From Amorphophallus konjac (lineage: Eukaryota; Streptophyta; Magnoliopsida; Alismatales; Araceae), in contig CM040121.1 in assembly GCA_022559845.1 (NCBI GenBank), positions 563,155,581 through 563,219,580 on the forward strand: a stretch of 64,000 nt of DNA, read 5' to 3'. Position 1 is the first letter of the stretch. Every line of letters starts with the position of its first letter. A program made the translations under genes and the position numbers. Below the pieces are notes generated by a model. It was not told the DNA's origin. It was given only the letters and a program-made list of their open reading frames with translations, and searched no databases. Below, one piece after another: positions 1-11,797 of the stretch.

Positions 1-1681
1 AAGTGAATTCATAGCTTAAGTATTCACCTCCTCGATCCGATCGAAGAGCCTTAATACTTTTGCCAGTCTGTTTCTCTACTTCATTCTTGTATTCCTTAAA
101 CTTCTCAAAGGCTTGTGACTTATGTCTCATTAAATACACATAGCCATATTTAGAGAAGTCATCAATAAAAGAAATGAAATAGAGATAACCTCCTTTTGCT
201 TCTATGGACATGGGTCCACACACATCCGAGTGTATGAGCTCGAGAAGGTCAACAGCCCTCTCACCATGTCCACCAAAGGGAGCCTTGGTCATTTTTCCCA
301 TGAGACACGACTCACAGATATCAAATGGCTTATATTCGAACGAATTCAAATACCCATTTGAGTGTAAGTGAGATACTCTTTTCTCACCTACATGACCAAG
401 TCTGCAATGCCATAGATATGCAGAATTCACTTCATCAACATTGGAAATTTGCATAACATTAGAACGTGTATCTAATACATAAAGACCATTGACTAATGAA
501 CCATTGGTTATAATCAAACCATTATTCATTATAGAGCACCCAGTGCTATTAAAAGCCAATGTGTATCCAATGTTATACAAGCCAGAGATTGAAATAATGT
601 TCTTAATAATATTAGGAACATAATAACAGTCATTCAGCTCCAGAATGACTCCTGAAGGTAAACTGAGGTGTGCAGTCCCGACAGCTTTGGCAGCAACTAA
701 AGCTCCATTACCCATCCTCAGTTCAATCTCCTTTTTACCCAATCGCCTTCTATTTGCCAGCACCTGCACAGAATTGCAGATATGAGATGCACATCCAGTA
801 TCCAATACCCATGATGTGGATTCCATATATGACAAATTAAGGTCTATGACAAAAATACCTTCATTTAGAATTACCTTGCAATTCCTTTTCCAATGCCCAG
901 TTTCCCCGCATCGAAAACATTTGTCTTCCTTTTCATTCTTCTTGCCCTTCCCTTTGTCAACTTTGGCGAGTTGCTTACCCGTGGCCTTTTTCTTTCCCTT
1001 CCCTTTGTTACTCGTGGTGGATATTTGAGAGGCCTTCCTTTTCTTGTTGGCCCGGCCAATAACCATTACAGACGAAGATGGTTTATCTTTCTGCATGGTT
1101 CCTTCAGCACTCTTTAACATATTGAGCAGCTCTGGGAGAGTTGCTTCAATCCTGTTCATGTTAAAGTTCATGATGAAGGAAGAAAAGGAATCGGGCAATG
1201 ACTGGAGTATAAGATCAATGCATAGTTCAAGATCCAACTTGAACCCCAATGCATTGAGTCTTTCAATCCACTCCATCATTTTCAGTACATGGGCCTGCAC
1301 TGATGAACCCTCAGACATCCGTGTCCTGAAAAACCTTTTTGAGATGTCATACCTCTCAATCCTACCCTGCTCCCCGAAGAGCTGGCGTAGATTGAGAAGT
1401 ATACTTCTACAATCAGTCTTTTCAAATTGCCTCTGTAGCTCGGGAGCCATAGAGGCCAACATGTAACATTGGGCAAGGGATGAGTCCTCAGACCACTTGG
1501 CATAAGCCAGTAACTCGCCCTCGTCGGCATCAGGAGCTGGCTCAGAATGAACCGTGTCCAACACGTACGCAATCTTTTCGGCAGTAAGGACTATGCGTAG
1601 ATTACGCAGCCAATCCGAGTAATTCGGTCCAGTTAATCTATTTGCATCCAAGATGCCGCGGAGGGGGTTGGACGACGACAT
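1..1681 (-). CDS. Copia Gag-protease-integrase polyprotein (partial)
   Basis: The frame is open for 560 codons from the ATG at 1681-1679 to the window edge, with no stop. The N-terminus has the copia Gag start (MSSSNPLRGIL, then a GPNYSDWL motif). A zinc knuckle CFRCGETGHWKRNC lies near 900. A retropepsin-like site follows (WVLDTGCASH near 805). Next comes the GAG-pre-integrase region with an HxxxxH/CxxC-like pattern (LWHCRLGH near 400, CESCLMGK near 310). The integrase core begins with HSDVCGPM near 230 and reaches the RSDRGGEY motif near 30. The intact frame and motifs suggest a young, possibly functional element. RT and RNase H are outside the window. Its role would be capsid formation, polyprotein processing and integration. 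Confidence 0.9.
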   Translation of the reverse strand, partial: MSSSNPLRGILDANRLTGPNYSDWLRNLRIVLTAEKIAYVLDTVHSEPAPDADEGELLAYAKWSEDSSLAQCYMLASMAPELQRQFEKTDCRSILLNLRQLFGEQGRIERYDISKRFFRTRMSEGSSVQAHVLKMMEWIERLNALGFKLDLELCIDLILQSLPDSFSSFIMNFNMNRIEATLPELLNMLKSAEGTMQKDKPSSSVMVIGRANKKRKASQISTTSNKGKGKKKATGKQLAKVDKGKGKKNEKEDKCFRCGETGHWKRNCKVILNEGIFVIDLNLSYMESTSWVLDTGCASHICNSVQVLANRRRLGKKEIELRMGNGALVAAKAVGTAHLSLPSGVILELNDCYYVPNIIKNIISISGLYNIGYTLAFNSTGCSIMNNGLIITNGSLVNGLYVLDTRSNVMQISNVDEVNSAYLWHCRLGHVGEKRVSHLHSNGYLNSFEYKPFDICESCLMGKMTKAPFGGHGERAVDLLELIHSDVCGPMSIEAKGGYLYFISFIDDFSKYGYVYLMRHKSQAFEKFKEYKNEVEKQTGKSIKALRSDRGGEYLSYEFT

Positions 1682-1739
1682 TGTAATCTGGATAAGAAAT
1701 AAAAGACAACTTAGCATGTGTTCAAATTCTAACTTAGAT

Positions 1740-2160
1740 GTGATTTTTCTATCTTAGTTAGTCCCACTATTTTTCGATCGGACTATATAACCCTCAGTAT
1801 ATAGAACGGGAGATCATCGAGATCTACCTAGTGGGTCGAAATCTCAACGAGACTGATGTACGACCTTGTGGAAAGCACAACAAGCCATACACCATCTCAA
1901 GGGCAGTCAACAGGCACTTGCATCTAATGCAATATCCGATATTCGACCCCCGAGAAATCATCCCCATGTGGAAAGCACAACAAAGGATATTCTCGATTAG
2001 ATCTAACCATCATTACTACATAGCAATGAGTTCATGACCCGACCCTTGTGGAAAGCACAACAAGGCCGAGTTCAATTCCTCACCCCATTGAGGCCGAGCC
2101 TTGGAGTTTAATCCCGCCGCCAAACTCACGGACCTTGTGGAAAGCACAACAAATCCATGA
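1740..2160 (-). repeat. Four hairpin units in the copia leader
   Basis: The 18-base core TTGTGGAAAGCACAACAA occurs at 1866-1883, 1967-1983 (one base short), 2046-2063 and 2135-2152. The core folds as TTGTG-loop-CACAA. The flanks differ between copies but are partly self-complementary around each core (for example CGAGAA with TTCTCG around copy 2, and TCACGGA with TCCATGA around copy 4). Several mismatches on the plus strand become G-U pairs on the minus-strand RNA, which is the sense RNA. The block ends about 60-180 bases upstream of the gag ATG. Confidence 0.75.
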
Positions 2161-2199
2161 AATGAAGACGTTCATTCACTCCACAATGATGGAGGGCCA

Positions 2200-3425
2200 C
2201 GACGACTCCTAGAGCCACGCTTACCAGATCTAAAATTTAAACGCGAGGGAATTTAATTTTATCTTGATCTCACCCTAGGTGGTAATATAAATATATCCAA
2301 TATATTTACTGTACCTAGTAGTTTGCACAAAATAAATGCATCCAATGCAAAAATAAACGCAAGTGATCATGGACTTTAACCCTAATGTAACTAAGACATC
2401 CGGCCCGCTTCCGAAGCAGCTGGATCGTCCTCGTCGGGTGTGCTCCACGCTTTCAATCGTCGACGCCGCATTAATTACAACTTTTACACGGCACGCAGGC
2501 CGGAAAAATTAAATTACATGTGACTCAAATTCCAGCAGCCCTTAGGGCGAGTACAACAATGGAGGAAGTTAGAAGTACATTGGAATTTTAACAGAGAGAG
2601 AAAGGAGGTTCGCAGACCCCAATTAATTACATTAATCCAAGTCCATGATCACTTGCCAACTCATTCAAATAAAATCAATCAAGGTTTATTTTCTGAAAAT
2701 AATCCTTACTTTGAATTTAAAAATGGGATGTGCAAACAAAAACAGGCTAGCTTTGTTTAATTTTAAAAATCAAAGCATGATTAACTAAAATTAAACACAC
2801 AAGCAGGCCAATACAAGGTAATTAAAGTAAAGCACGTAAAGAGCCATCATTTTCTACAGGGGCATCTAATTGAGATAATTAATTAAATTTAAATTTAAAT
2901 TTAATTATCCAATAATCAAATTTAAATTCAAAATTTGAACATGCCAATAATTTTAAATTTAAATTCAAACTAATTATCCAATAATTTTTGTTTGAAAATA
3001 AATTTAAAATAATGCAATTATCCTCAATTAGTAATTTTCTAAAATTCAAAATTTGAATTTAACAATTATCTAATAATTAAAATTCAAATAATTGAATTTT
3101 CACATTTAACTTCAATAAAATTTAAAATTTGAATTTTCTAATTATCTAATAATTAAAAATTCAAAAACTTAAATTTTACTGAAGTAACTTCAATTATTAC
3201 CATTTTATCTCAAGATAAAAAGTAATTATCTCATATTGGTAAATTCAAATCGGTTAAATGAAATTTACCATTCAACATTTACTATTGAGATAATACTATT
3301 TAACTTATGAAATAAAATTCTATTTAATTTACTGAGTATTTTAATATATATATCTAATATATATATTATCAATACTACATTAAAGTAAATTAAAAACAAA
3401 GCAAATTTTTTTTTAAATTAAAAAA
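2200..3425 (-). other. AT-rich non-coding copia leader
   Basis: No coding frame is visible. From about 2870 to 3420 the sequence is strongly AT-rich with many short runs such as AAATTTAAATTT. It belongs to the leader between the primer site and gag. I see no splice or start signal that I can support. Confidence 0.6.
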
Positions 3426-3612
3426 AAATTCCTGCGGCAGCAAGGCCGCGGCCGCCCACGCGGGACGCGTGGGCGGTCGCGGGCGCCCGCGTGGCGGGCG
3501 CCGCCCCTCCCGCGGGTCAGCGCCCGCAGGCGCTGACCCGCGGGTGCCGCGTGCGCCGCCCACGCGGCGGGCGCACTGCGCCCAGGGCGCAGTGCGCCCA
3601 CTCCGGGGCTTT
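3426..3612. repeat. Cluster of perfect GC-rich palindromes
   Basis: A 190-base GC island lies inside AT-rich DNA and is bordered by A/T homopolymers. It holds successive perfect inverted repeats: GCCCACGCG-GGA-CGCGTGGGC, GCGCCCGC-GTG-GCGGGCGC, a 16-base arm CCCGCGGGTCAGCGCC with loop CGCA, and a 15-base arm GGGCGCACTGCGCCC with a one-base spacer. The arms differ in sequence, so this is a series of distinct hairpins and not one repeat unit. It lies just inside the primer-binding site of the copia element. Confidence 0.85.
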
Positions 3613-3791
3613 AAAAAAAAATTTTTTTTAATTTTTTTTTCTTTTTAAAAAACATTTGCTGCTTGGATGCCCAGCATCCAGCAAGAACTGAGATGCCCAG
3701 CATCCCATTCTACAAATTATAATTGAAGATTTTCAATGCCCCTAAAATATGGTTCTAAACGGCGATAAAAACACCGACCAGAGCGCGAACC

Positions 3792-3805
3792 TGGCTCTGA
3801 TACCA
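3792..3805 (-). other. Primer-binding site (tRNA-iMet) of the copia element
   Basis: The minus strand reads TGGTATCAGAGCCA, complementary to the 3' end of initiator tRNA-Met. It lies one base from the LTR end at 3807, as expected for minus-strand DNA priming. Confidence 0.9.
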
Positions 3806-3806
3806 C

Positions 3807-5384
3807 TGTAAGGTTTCGTACAGCACCTACGGACTACGCAGCGGATAACAAAAATTCATTTGCCCGATCCCGGTGTTGTGGAAAGCTTAATCTGTGCTCT
3901 AATCGGTGTTTCTAATACCCTAATTACGGGTTGCGTGTTTCACCTTGCGCGGAACAACGCTGTCCGCTAAGTCCGATGCAGAAAAACCGAGCCGCACAGC
4001 TGTACGGCCTCTAGAGATGATCCACACGGATCCTTGCGCAGCGACGGTACCTCCCCGGCACGACCTTCCCCAGCTCAATCACCTTCAGGAGAGAGAGAGA
4101 GCAAGAGGGAGAAAGGGGGAGGTTAATCCTCTCCCTTAAGCTTAATGCTTGTTAGCTTAAGGGAAGGAAGGAAGCTAGAGTTCGAATGAACTCACGTATG
4201 TGGCTATATATAGAGTTTAGGTTTATTAGAAAATGGTTCTAAAAGACCAAAACTGTATATATGTCCTTTCTCATATTATACATATGTATTAAACTCCGTT
4301 TACACTCCTTTCCAAAAGGAATTAAATGGAAATAATACATACACTTGTATAATAATTATCCGTCACCCAAGAATCCATTGTGTGTGATCCTCTAGGCCCA
4401 TAGTCACTCTAGTTTAAGGTCCATTACCTTCTAATTCCCAATTAGAAGTAAATTAAACGTATTCTTCGCTTCTACTAGAGCCGAACAATAGTTTAATTTA
4501 TTCCGAACCTTTGATCACGTTGGGTCAAGCAAATCCGCGTGATCCTAGATGACCCCGGGTTTAAACCAACCTGTCTGGTACCTGTAAGTCCACAGTTACC
4601 GCATCGATATAATCCCTCGCTCCTTCTATGAGTCTGGTACGATCGAGGGTACGGTTTCTGTCAAACCCCATGATCGTGCCATTTGACTATGACCTCCTTA
4701 AAGTGTATGACGTCCGTTCTAAACGAACTCACACGACCCTGGCCAGGGATTTAACGGAGCGTCAATGTCATGACCCATTAACTGTCTGATATATACCCGA
4801 CAGTGAGCGATCCCCTCTTGACCATTGATGATCTTCACACGTATCCTGGAGTAGTTAATGACTCGGCAACTCATGACTTATGGTTAAAGTCACTTAGCTA
4901 AGTAATTAAACCATTCCAGTCCTCGTGTAAGATCCGATCAATGTCTCAGGTCAAAGGACCAACGATGCTACTGAGACCGTTGGATCTTCAGTTGACATTA
5001 GGTATAATCAACCATCTGAAGATCCAATAGCGGATCAGTTCAGTGTACATCCTCCAAGGACATACACCTACACATATGTGTTGGTGCCCCGCACCAATGA
5101 CCATGAGACTGGTCACTGACACATCATGTGTACTGGTTTAATAGGTAATCAAAGTCCCCGAGTGATTACTCTCCAACTAGGAACAGTTTAAGGTATGTGT
5201 ACATGTAAAGTCAATCTCATGTTCGAGATCCCATCTCGAGCTGACTTTACAACCACATATCCTAGGGACAACGTAAAGTAACACAATCGCATATTTACGC
5301 TCAATCACCACTTTATTAATAATGAACAAGATCGTACAACTATTGGGCCTACCCGACCCGAAATTGGCCTGTAGCACACCAACA
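3807..5384 (-). repeat. 5' LTR of the copia element
   Basis: The 1,578-bp LTR begins TGTAAGGTTTCG and ends CACCAACA on the plus strand, giving TG...CA ends. The primer site abuts its left end. A TATATATA stretch at 4205-4212 is the likely minus-strand promoter. No protein is encoded here; small frames across 5305-5781 are chance frames spanning the junction with the neighbouring element. Confidence 0.85.
4205..4212 (-). promoter_or_regulatory. Probable TATA box of the copia 5' LTR
   Basis: The minus strand reads CTATATATAGCC, in the middle of the LTR and upstream of the leader. This is a sequence match only. Confidence 0.5.
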
Positions 5385-5482
5385 CTAACAGAAGGTTCGA
5401 CCTCGAACCTTGATTCTCGAATCTGGAACTGCAGGACCCCGACTTGTTGGGACAAATCAGACGACTTGCTCTGATACTATTT
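5385..5482 (-). mobile_element. Leader and primer site of gypsy element B1
   Basis: Next to the LTR at 5483 the minus strand reads TAGTATCAGAGC (5479-5468), one mismatch from the iMet primer site. The rest is a short leader cut off at 5384 by the copia insertion. The B1 body therefore lies to the left, beyond the window. Confidence 0.65.
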
Positions 5483-6685
5483 TGATGTGACACCAAGCGG
5501 GGAGGGAGATTCGAGCTAGAAGTGATGAAAAGGCCGCCGATGCTATCCACTCTCTGCGCTTCAGGACAAACAGTCGGTTCTCTTGACACTACGGCCACTC
5601 CGGATTTTTTCTGAAGATGAAACCAGTGGGAAACTCTTCGTAGCTGGACCGGGAAGACACCATAATTTTCTTGATTTCTGTGGACGCCGATTCTGGTCGG
5701 GACAGACGGTTGAATAGAGTGGTAGGTCTGTTGCGCAAACTGTAACAGGTTCTCAGCAGTGGGAAGACGAGGATGCTGCAACCGCTCCCGAGCTCGGAAT
5801 CAGGCACCGCTGAATTCGTTGGTTCCGTTGACGAGTCGTCTTTGCAACGAAACTGACGGGGCTGCCAGATATGGTCGGAGATGGCCGGTAGAGCTTGAAC
5901 ACTGAAGGTGGTCGATGCCGATAGAGTGGAAGCAGAACTGCATGCCCGGTGAAAGAAAATTGATAACTTCTGGATACGGATGCCAAACGGAGCTCTGCTT
6001 CTTGGGGATGAAAGAAGACTTAGAGTAGAAGATATTTGATGAAGAACTCCTGCTCAGATTCCTAGGAGGTTGGCCGCTGCAGATCTTTCACTCCGGCTCT
6101 GGTCTTCTGTCCGAGCAGTTTTGCGCAGTCGAGGGAGAATGGACCTTCTGATCAGCCCGGTGCTTGGATGGAGACGAAACCACCTCGCTTGGAAAGATCT
6201 CTGGACGACCTTTCCATATATGTATGCCTTGCTACCAGAAGATTCATGGAAATGCCGGAGATGAAGCAGATTCTAAGACCAAATTTGCTACCTGCGACCT
6301 GTAATGAAGTTGAAATCTTGTGGTGGCAAATGGTGGTGGAATGAGATGGAGGGAAGGGGAGGGCGACCTTGGCTGGGTTGGGGCTGGAGTTGGGCGACCT
6401 AGGGTGTGGGGGGAATGGGAGAGGGGAGGGAATTTCGAATTTGGGCCTTGGGAGGAGTTATTTTAGCCTTGGGAAGGTGGTGGGATGCATGGGGAAGGAG
6501 AGTGGGGTAGTTGGGGGTTGGGAGGTGAGGAGAGGATTGGAGGAGAGCTCTTGGGGTTGGGGTGAGTTAATGGAAGGGTGTGGGAACTAGGGAAAGAGTT
6601 ATTAGGGGAGGGGAAGAGAGAGAAAGTGGTTGGGAGGGGGAGGAGAGAGAAAGGGGCGCACCCCTTAGAGAACGAGAGAGATAAT

Positions 6686-6776
<91 letters not shown>

Positions 6777-6787
6777 AATCCACCCCT

Positions 6788-6829
<42 letters not shown>

Positions 6830-7245
6830 AGAGAGAAAGAAAGAACCCAGGAGAATCCACTCCTAGAGAGAGAGAGAGTATTGGAGAATCCACTCCAAAG
6901 AGAGAGAGATAGAAGGAGGGTAAGGGACCTCATGTTGGAGGTAGTTTCCAAATATTTTTGATTCACTTCATTTTTTTAAAAGAGAGGTTACATGACACTT
7001 ATATAGACTCCACAAAGAAGACCAAAAGGTAACTCACCTAACACCTAACACCTACTCACCATAACTCTCTTGGGAAGACTAAAAGACACAAAAAATAAAA
7101 AAGACTCTTACATGATTATTGTGGACATAATTACTATAAATATAAAACATGACCCATTAGGCCCATACATATGGCCCAATTAACATGAGACAACTAAAAC
7201 ATAAACATGAGACAACTAAAACATGAATATCTATTTGATAATTTT
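5483..7245 (-). repeat. 5' LTR of gypsy element B1
   Basis: The left end is TGATGTGACACC beside a primer site. The sequence is related, with the same order of segments, to the LTR of the chromovirus at 54174-55880 (shared stretches such as GACCAGTGG and GCGGCCACTC-like segments). A TATATA stretch at 6999-7005 is a likely minus-strand promoter. The right boundary, near 7245, is judged from where similarity to the older LTR D begins, and is uncertain by some tens of bases. Confidence 0.6.
6671..6835. repeat. (GA)n microsatellite
   Basis: Nearly pure GA repeats in two blocks (about 6690-6769 and 6788-6826), split by a short GGGGGGAATCCACCCC segment. It lies in LTR B1. The long Ser-Leu and Arg-Glu frames here are products of the repeat. 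Confidence 0.95.
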
Positions 7246-7777
7246 GTTGAAGCCGCTTGCCGATCCCGTCATCAGCCCATGACCGCAAGGGGACGAGCCA
7301 CAGGGGCCTAACGGTCCATCGCCAGGCCATTATCCCCAGCCAAACGGTCCACACAGGATCGCAAGGCCGCCAGAAACGGTTATGTCATGGCTGCTAGCCG
7401 ACACGTGGCCCTTAACGGTCGGAAACACGCACCCCAAGGTTGCTCGGTCAAACGGGAAAAATGGTCGTCTGACGACCGCCAATCCAAGGGTAGAGGTCTA
7501 TCGCAAGACCGCCCCCGGACACTACCGACATTCAAAATTACCTAGCGATCTCCCTGAGACCGCCAAAGGGAGCCTAGCGGTCCCTGGAAGGGCTGCAAGG
7601 CTTACCCGAGCGTGAAACCGGCGGAAAACACCAAAAAAATCGATCCACGCCCCGATCATCACCCGATGATGGGGAAACAAAGGGGAATCCATCCCCAATT
7701 CTCCTAGCATGATTCTAAACCCTTGAATCAATCAAAAATCCCACGAAACGGGAGATCCGACGCTCAATCCCAAAACA
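7246..7777 (-). repeat. LTR remnant D, left part (Tekay-like)
   Basis: This resembles the LTR of element A in content and order: an array of ACGGTC...GACCGT-type hairpins (about 7265-7610), then a GCGGGAAAACACC / CCACGCCCC / GGGGAAACAAAGGGG / CCTAGCATG series matching 12350-12440. It stops at 7777 where a LINE begins. The matching downstream part of the same LTR is at 21445-22068. Confidence 0.7.
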
Positions 7778-10672
7778 TGTCCACTACTTATTAAAATGTC
7801 TTCATTTTGCAAATTCAAGAGTAGGTTTATATTTCAGAAAATATGGACTCTTCATGATAATTTTCTTCAGGATGTTGAGCTGTGCTGGAAAACTAGTCCC
7901 TTGGCTACCTCTTCGGTTACCACTCTATACTTAAAACTGAAATACCTGAGAAAGATGCTTGTGGGATGGAACAAAAATGTTTTTGGGAATGTGTATATGA
8001 ATCTTGTAGCTGCTGAGGATCAAGTACTGAAGGTTGAACATACTTATGGCATGGACCCTTCCTCTTCAAATCTTGCTGATCTGAACATAGCTAAAACCAT
8101 TCTCTCTAACAGACTGCTTCAACATGAAGTGTTTTGGAGACAGAAATCCAGAGTCAAATGGCTTCTTGAGGGTGACAAAAATACCAAATTCTTCCACATG
8201 ACTACTATGGCTAATAGATGAAAGCACATCATTTCACATCTTCGAAGCTCTGATGGTAATCTTATATCAGATCATGACCAAATGAAAGGTATTGCAGCTG
8301 AGCATTTTCAACATGCCTTTACTTCACAGGATCATCATATTGATATTAACATTCTCAACTGCATACCTCCCCAGATATCAACGACTAACACTGAGATACT
8401 TTGTGCAATTCCATCTGAAGCTAAAATTCATGATGCTGTATTTAATATGTCTCCGGACAGTGCCCCTGGGCCAGATGATTTTACAGGTGCTTTTTATCAA
8501 AAAGCATGGACCATCATTGCTAGAGAAGTAGTGGTTGCTATTCAATTTATTTTCACCAACAGATGCTCACTTCCTAGAAGTGCTATCTCTGCTCTCATTG
8601 CCCTTATTCCTAAAAAGAGCAATGCCACAGATATATCTGATTACAAACCTATAAGCATGTGCAACTATTTCTTCAAGATAATTTCCACTATCCTTATTGA
8701 CATATTAGCAGCTATTCTTCCAAAGACCATCTCTATTCAACAATTAGCTTTTGTGAAGGGGAGAAATATTGTGGAGAATATTGCTCTGGCTCAAGAACTT
8801 GTTTAGGAACTTGGAAGGAAAACGAGAGGGAGTAATGTTATATTCAAATTAGATATGGCTAAGGCCTATGACAGACTTGAGTGAGACTTCTTATATGCAG
8901 TGTTAAAAAGATTTGGTTTCAACATGGATTTTATCTCTCTCGTAGAAATCATGGTTAATAATTGCCGGTTCTCTGTCTTACTCAATGGTGACACTGCTGG
9001 CTTCTTCAAATCATCAAGAGGAATCCGACAAGGGGATCCCATTGCCCCATCTCTTTTCATCATTACTGAGGAAGCTCTGAGCAGATTCTTGCATGCAGCT
9101 TATATTAATGGTAAGGTTGAATGATTCATGGGCCCTAGGGGCTGTCCCAACATTTCCCATTTGTTATTCGCAGATGATACTCTCATCTTTTGCAAAGCTT
9201 CAGTTGCTTCTGTCAGAAATTTATTTCAGATTCTTAAGGTCTATGAACGGGCCTCTGGACAATTGATAAGTGTTGGCAAGAGTGACTTTTTCATCCACCC
9301 AAAAGCTAAAGACTCTGTTTCAAAGAGAATTCAGGATATCATTGATTTTTCTAGGCACTCTTTTCCCCAAAAATATTTGGAATTTCCACTGCTCCTTGGC
9401 AGAAGCAAAAAAGTGCATTTTGCAGGCATTCTTTCCTCCATTCAGAAGCACATTCAAAGATGGTTGGCTAAACTCTTATCTCAAAGAGCTAAACTATGCT
9501 TAGTTAAGCATGTCCTCACTACTATGCCCATTTATTTTCTGGCTTCTTCACCTCTTCATGTGGGCACTCACCAGTCTTTGAAGAGAAGCTTTGCTAATTT
9601 TTTCTGGGGTTCTTCAAATCATGGTAACAAGAGACATTGGAAATCTTGGTCTACTATTTGCAAGCCGGTGTCCCAGGATGGTCTTGGTGTTATGTCTCTT
9701 CGGCAAATGGAGATTGCTATGAGAGTCAAGATGCTTTGGAAAGCTATCCATTCTGATTCTCTGTGGGCAGAATACTTCAAAGCTAAATACATCAGTGGCT
9801 GCCATCTATCTGCTGTCCAGTTAAGGAATATGAAATGATTTGCAAGGACAAGTTGGCTACAAGCTAAAGAATTAATTATCAAACACAAAATTATTATTCT
9901 GGGTGATGGTACTACAACCAATTTCTGGCATGATGCTTGGCTTGGCAACCAACCCATGGTTGCCTATGTCCCTGCTGATTTGATTCTGAATTCTAATATC
10001 TTAGTCAAAGATTTCTACACTCAGTCCATTACTAAACATTGTACACTACTTGACAGATTTCTCCCAACAGATATCAGGACTGCTATCAATAATGTTAGCT
10101 TATCTCATGATAGGGACAAAGAGATATGGAGCATGTCTTTCATAGGAGAATGCACAGTGTCTTCTGTTTGTAAAACTGCCCTCTCTGCTCATAACCAGAA
10201 CAGTACTAAATGGACTAACCTTTGGTCAAACTGGTTGCCACCTAAAATCTCTATTCATTTATGGAAAATTATGCACCATTGCATCCCCACTGATGACAAT
10301 GTTAAAGCAACTGGCATTTATCTTTGTTCCAAATGTTACTGCTGCAACAACCCAGCCGAGGAAGACTCTAACCACTTATTCATTTCCAGTGAATGCGCTT
10401 CTTACATTTGGTCCTCATTCCAATCCAAGGGGCTTCAGACTTATGGTAGAACTGCTAAAGCTCTTATCTCCAACTCTATTCAGAACCTTAACCGCAGCTC
10501 CAAACTTGATCTTTTCACTCTTGCTGTCATTGGATATGGGTTGTGGGAATTATGGATCACTAGAAATGCTGCTAAATATGATGGGAGAAAGATCTCTAAA
10601 CAGGGTCTTCTTTATAGAATCACTGCTCAGGCCATGGAAGTCATCAATATTTCTGGTCTCACGAAGAACTCA
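7778..10672 (+). pseudogene. LINE (L1-type) ORF2, 5'-truncated, part 1
   Basis: One reading frame runs from about 7778 to 10672 with no frameshift, broken only by stops at 8219, 8804, 8882, 9122 and 9836. It starts just after the endonuclease domain would end (CPLLIKM, then FIFQKIW). RT motifs follow: SAPGPDDF (about 8458), LIPKKSNA, DYKPISMC, LDMAKAYDR (about 8850), GIRQGDPIAPSLF (about 9020) and the catalytic FADDT (about 9168). A zf-RVT region lies at 10200-10420. The stops fit C-to-T changes. The frame resumes at 20739 after element A. Confidence 0.9.
10668..10672. repeat. Target site duplication of element A (left)
   Basis: ACTCA directly precedes the LTR at 10673 and is repeated at 20734-20738 directly after the other LTR. 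Confidence 0.95.
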
Positions 10673-11797
10673 TGTAACGACCCGAGAATCCGATTACCGG
10701 GAAGGCCCGATAACCCGAGACTCGCACCGCCACCCACGAGCCCGAAGACTCGGAAGGGTTAAAAGGATGGTGTGGAGACTACACAAGTATCATAAATAAT
10801 TACAGAAAATAAACAGTTATAATATTAAGCAGGAAATAAATTAACATTTTACATGGTCCACAATAGAAATTATCAACAATAACAATAGTCCACGACTAGT
10901 ACAGTGACAAGGAAGAAAAGTACAGCTACACGGGGCATACCCCGGCTCTGACCTCTGGCACTACCTCTGGGCACCCGCACCACGCTGCACCCCAGACGCG
11001 CTCTCCCGAGGCGGCGCCTCACCTGAAACACGGTGAAAACACGCAGGGAATGAGTCTCGGAACAAGACTCAGTAGGGATCACTCGAACCCTACCTCGTAA
11101 AACAAGAAACCACTACACTAGCGGTAGGAGAGTACCTCGGAAAAGAAAGCCATGTACTCTACAGAACAAAGGTCCCATGGCACGCAACCCGACACCCATG
11201 CCACGGTAAGAAGACCGAAGCTCAACGGCCAACCCGACAAAACCCGAAGGTCGGAAACACACGACTGACAGACTGCCACTCCGTACTCGACAGGAGTACC
11301 ACCCACTAGAAGCACCGCCGGTAGCGTTCCCTGACGTCTTACGCCGCGCCGCAGGTGAACCGCCTGGCGTGGTAGCTCCTACCAGAGGCGCGAACACCGC
11401 ACAAGTAACCACAACAAGTGTCTAGCTGGGGTCACGCCCGTCGACGTGCGTCCACTATCCCCAACCACGTGTGCACACACAGACCACGCGTCCTAGGTCT
11501 GGCCCTCTGACCGATTTTCCCCTGGCACTGGACTCTGATGTGACGAGGGGCCCGACGGTAACCAGTCTAAAACCGTCCTCAGGGTAAGTCCGTACACCAC
11601 TCCCTGGTGCGACCAGCACACGCGTACTGATAGGCTACGGCTAGTGGAGGGTCACAAAGGAGTAGACTCTCGAGTCAACGGAAAACAACGTCCGAATCTG
11701 ACAACGTGTGGGAATCATCCCACGCACCAGCCCCGTCGCACGATGGCCACAGTCGGAGTAAAAACGGGGTTGCCACCCTCATGGGGCAACCAGGCAT

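Larger units (their letters stand above)
1..5384 (-). mobile_element. Ty1/copia LTR retrotransposon, 5' half
   Basis: This is a minus-strand copia element that enters from the left edge of the window. Read in its own direction it has a 5' LTR (5384-3807), a tRNA-iMet primer site (3805-3792), an unusually long leader of about 2.1 kb, and an open gag-protease-integrase frame from 1681 to the window edge. RT, RNase H and the 3' LTR lie outside. The order gag, protease, integrase is the copia order. It sits between the primer site and the body of gypsy element B1, so it is probably a nested insertion. The target duplication cannot be tested because its other end is out of view. Confidence 0.9.

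Noticed and set aside
1740..2160. CRISPR-like array (four similar 18-base repeats with different spacers)
   Set aside because: Plant nuclear DNA inside a retrotransposon leader; the spacings vary and the flanks pair with each other.
5305..5781. A 158-codon minus-strand gene
   Set aside because: It crosses the junctions between LTR B1, the B1 leader and the copia LTR, so it cannot be an ancestral gene.
6463..6866. Ser-Leu and Arg-Glu repeat proteins
   Set aside because: These are translations of a GA microsatellite in both directions.
10873..11412. Minus-strand frames conserved with 18360-18902
   Set aside because: They are conserved only because the two LTRs of element A are copies; there are no recognisable domains.
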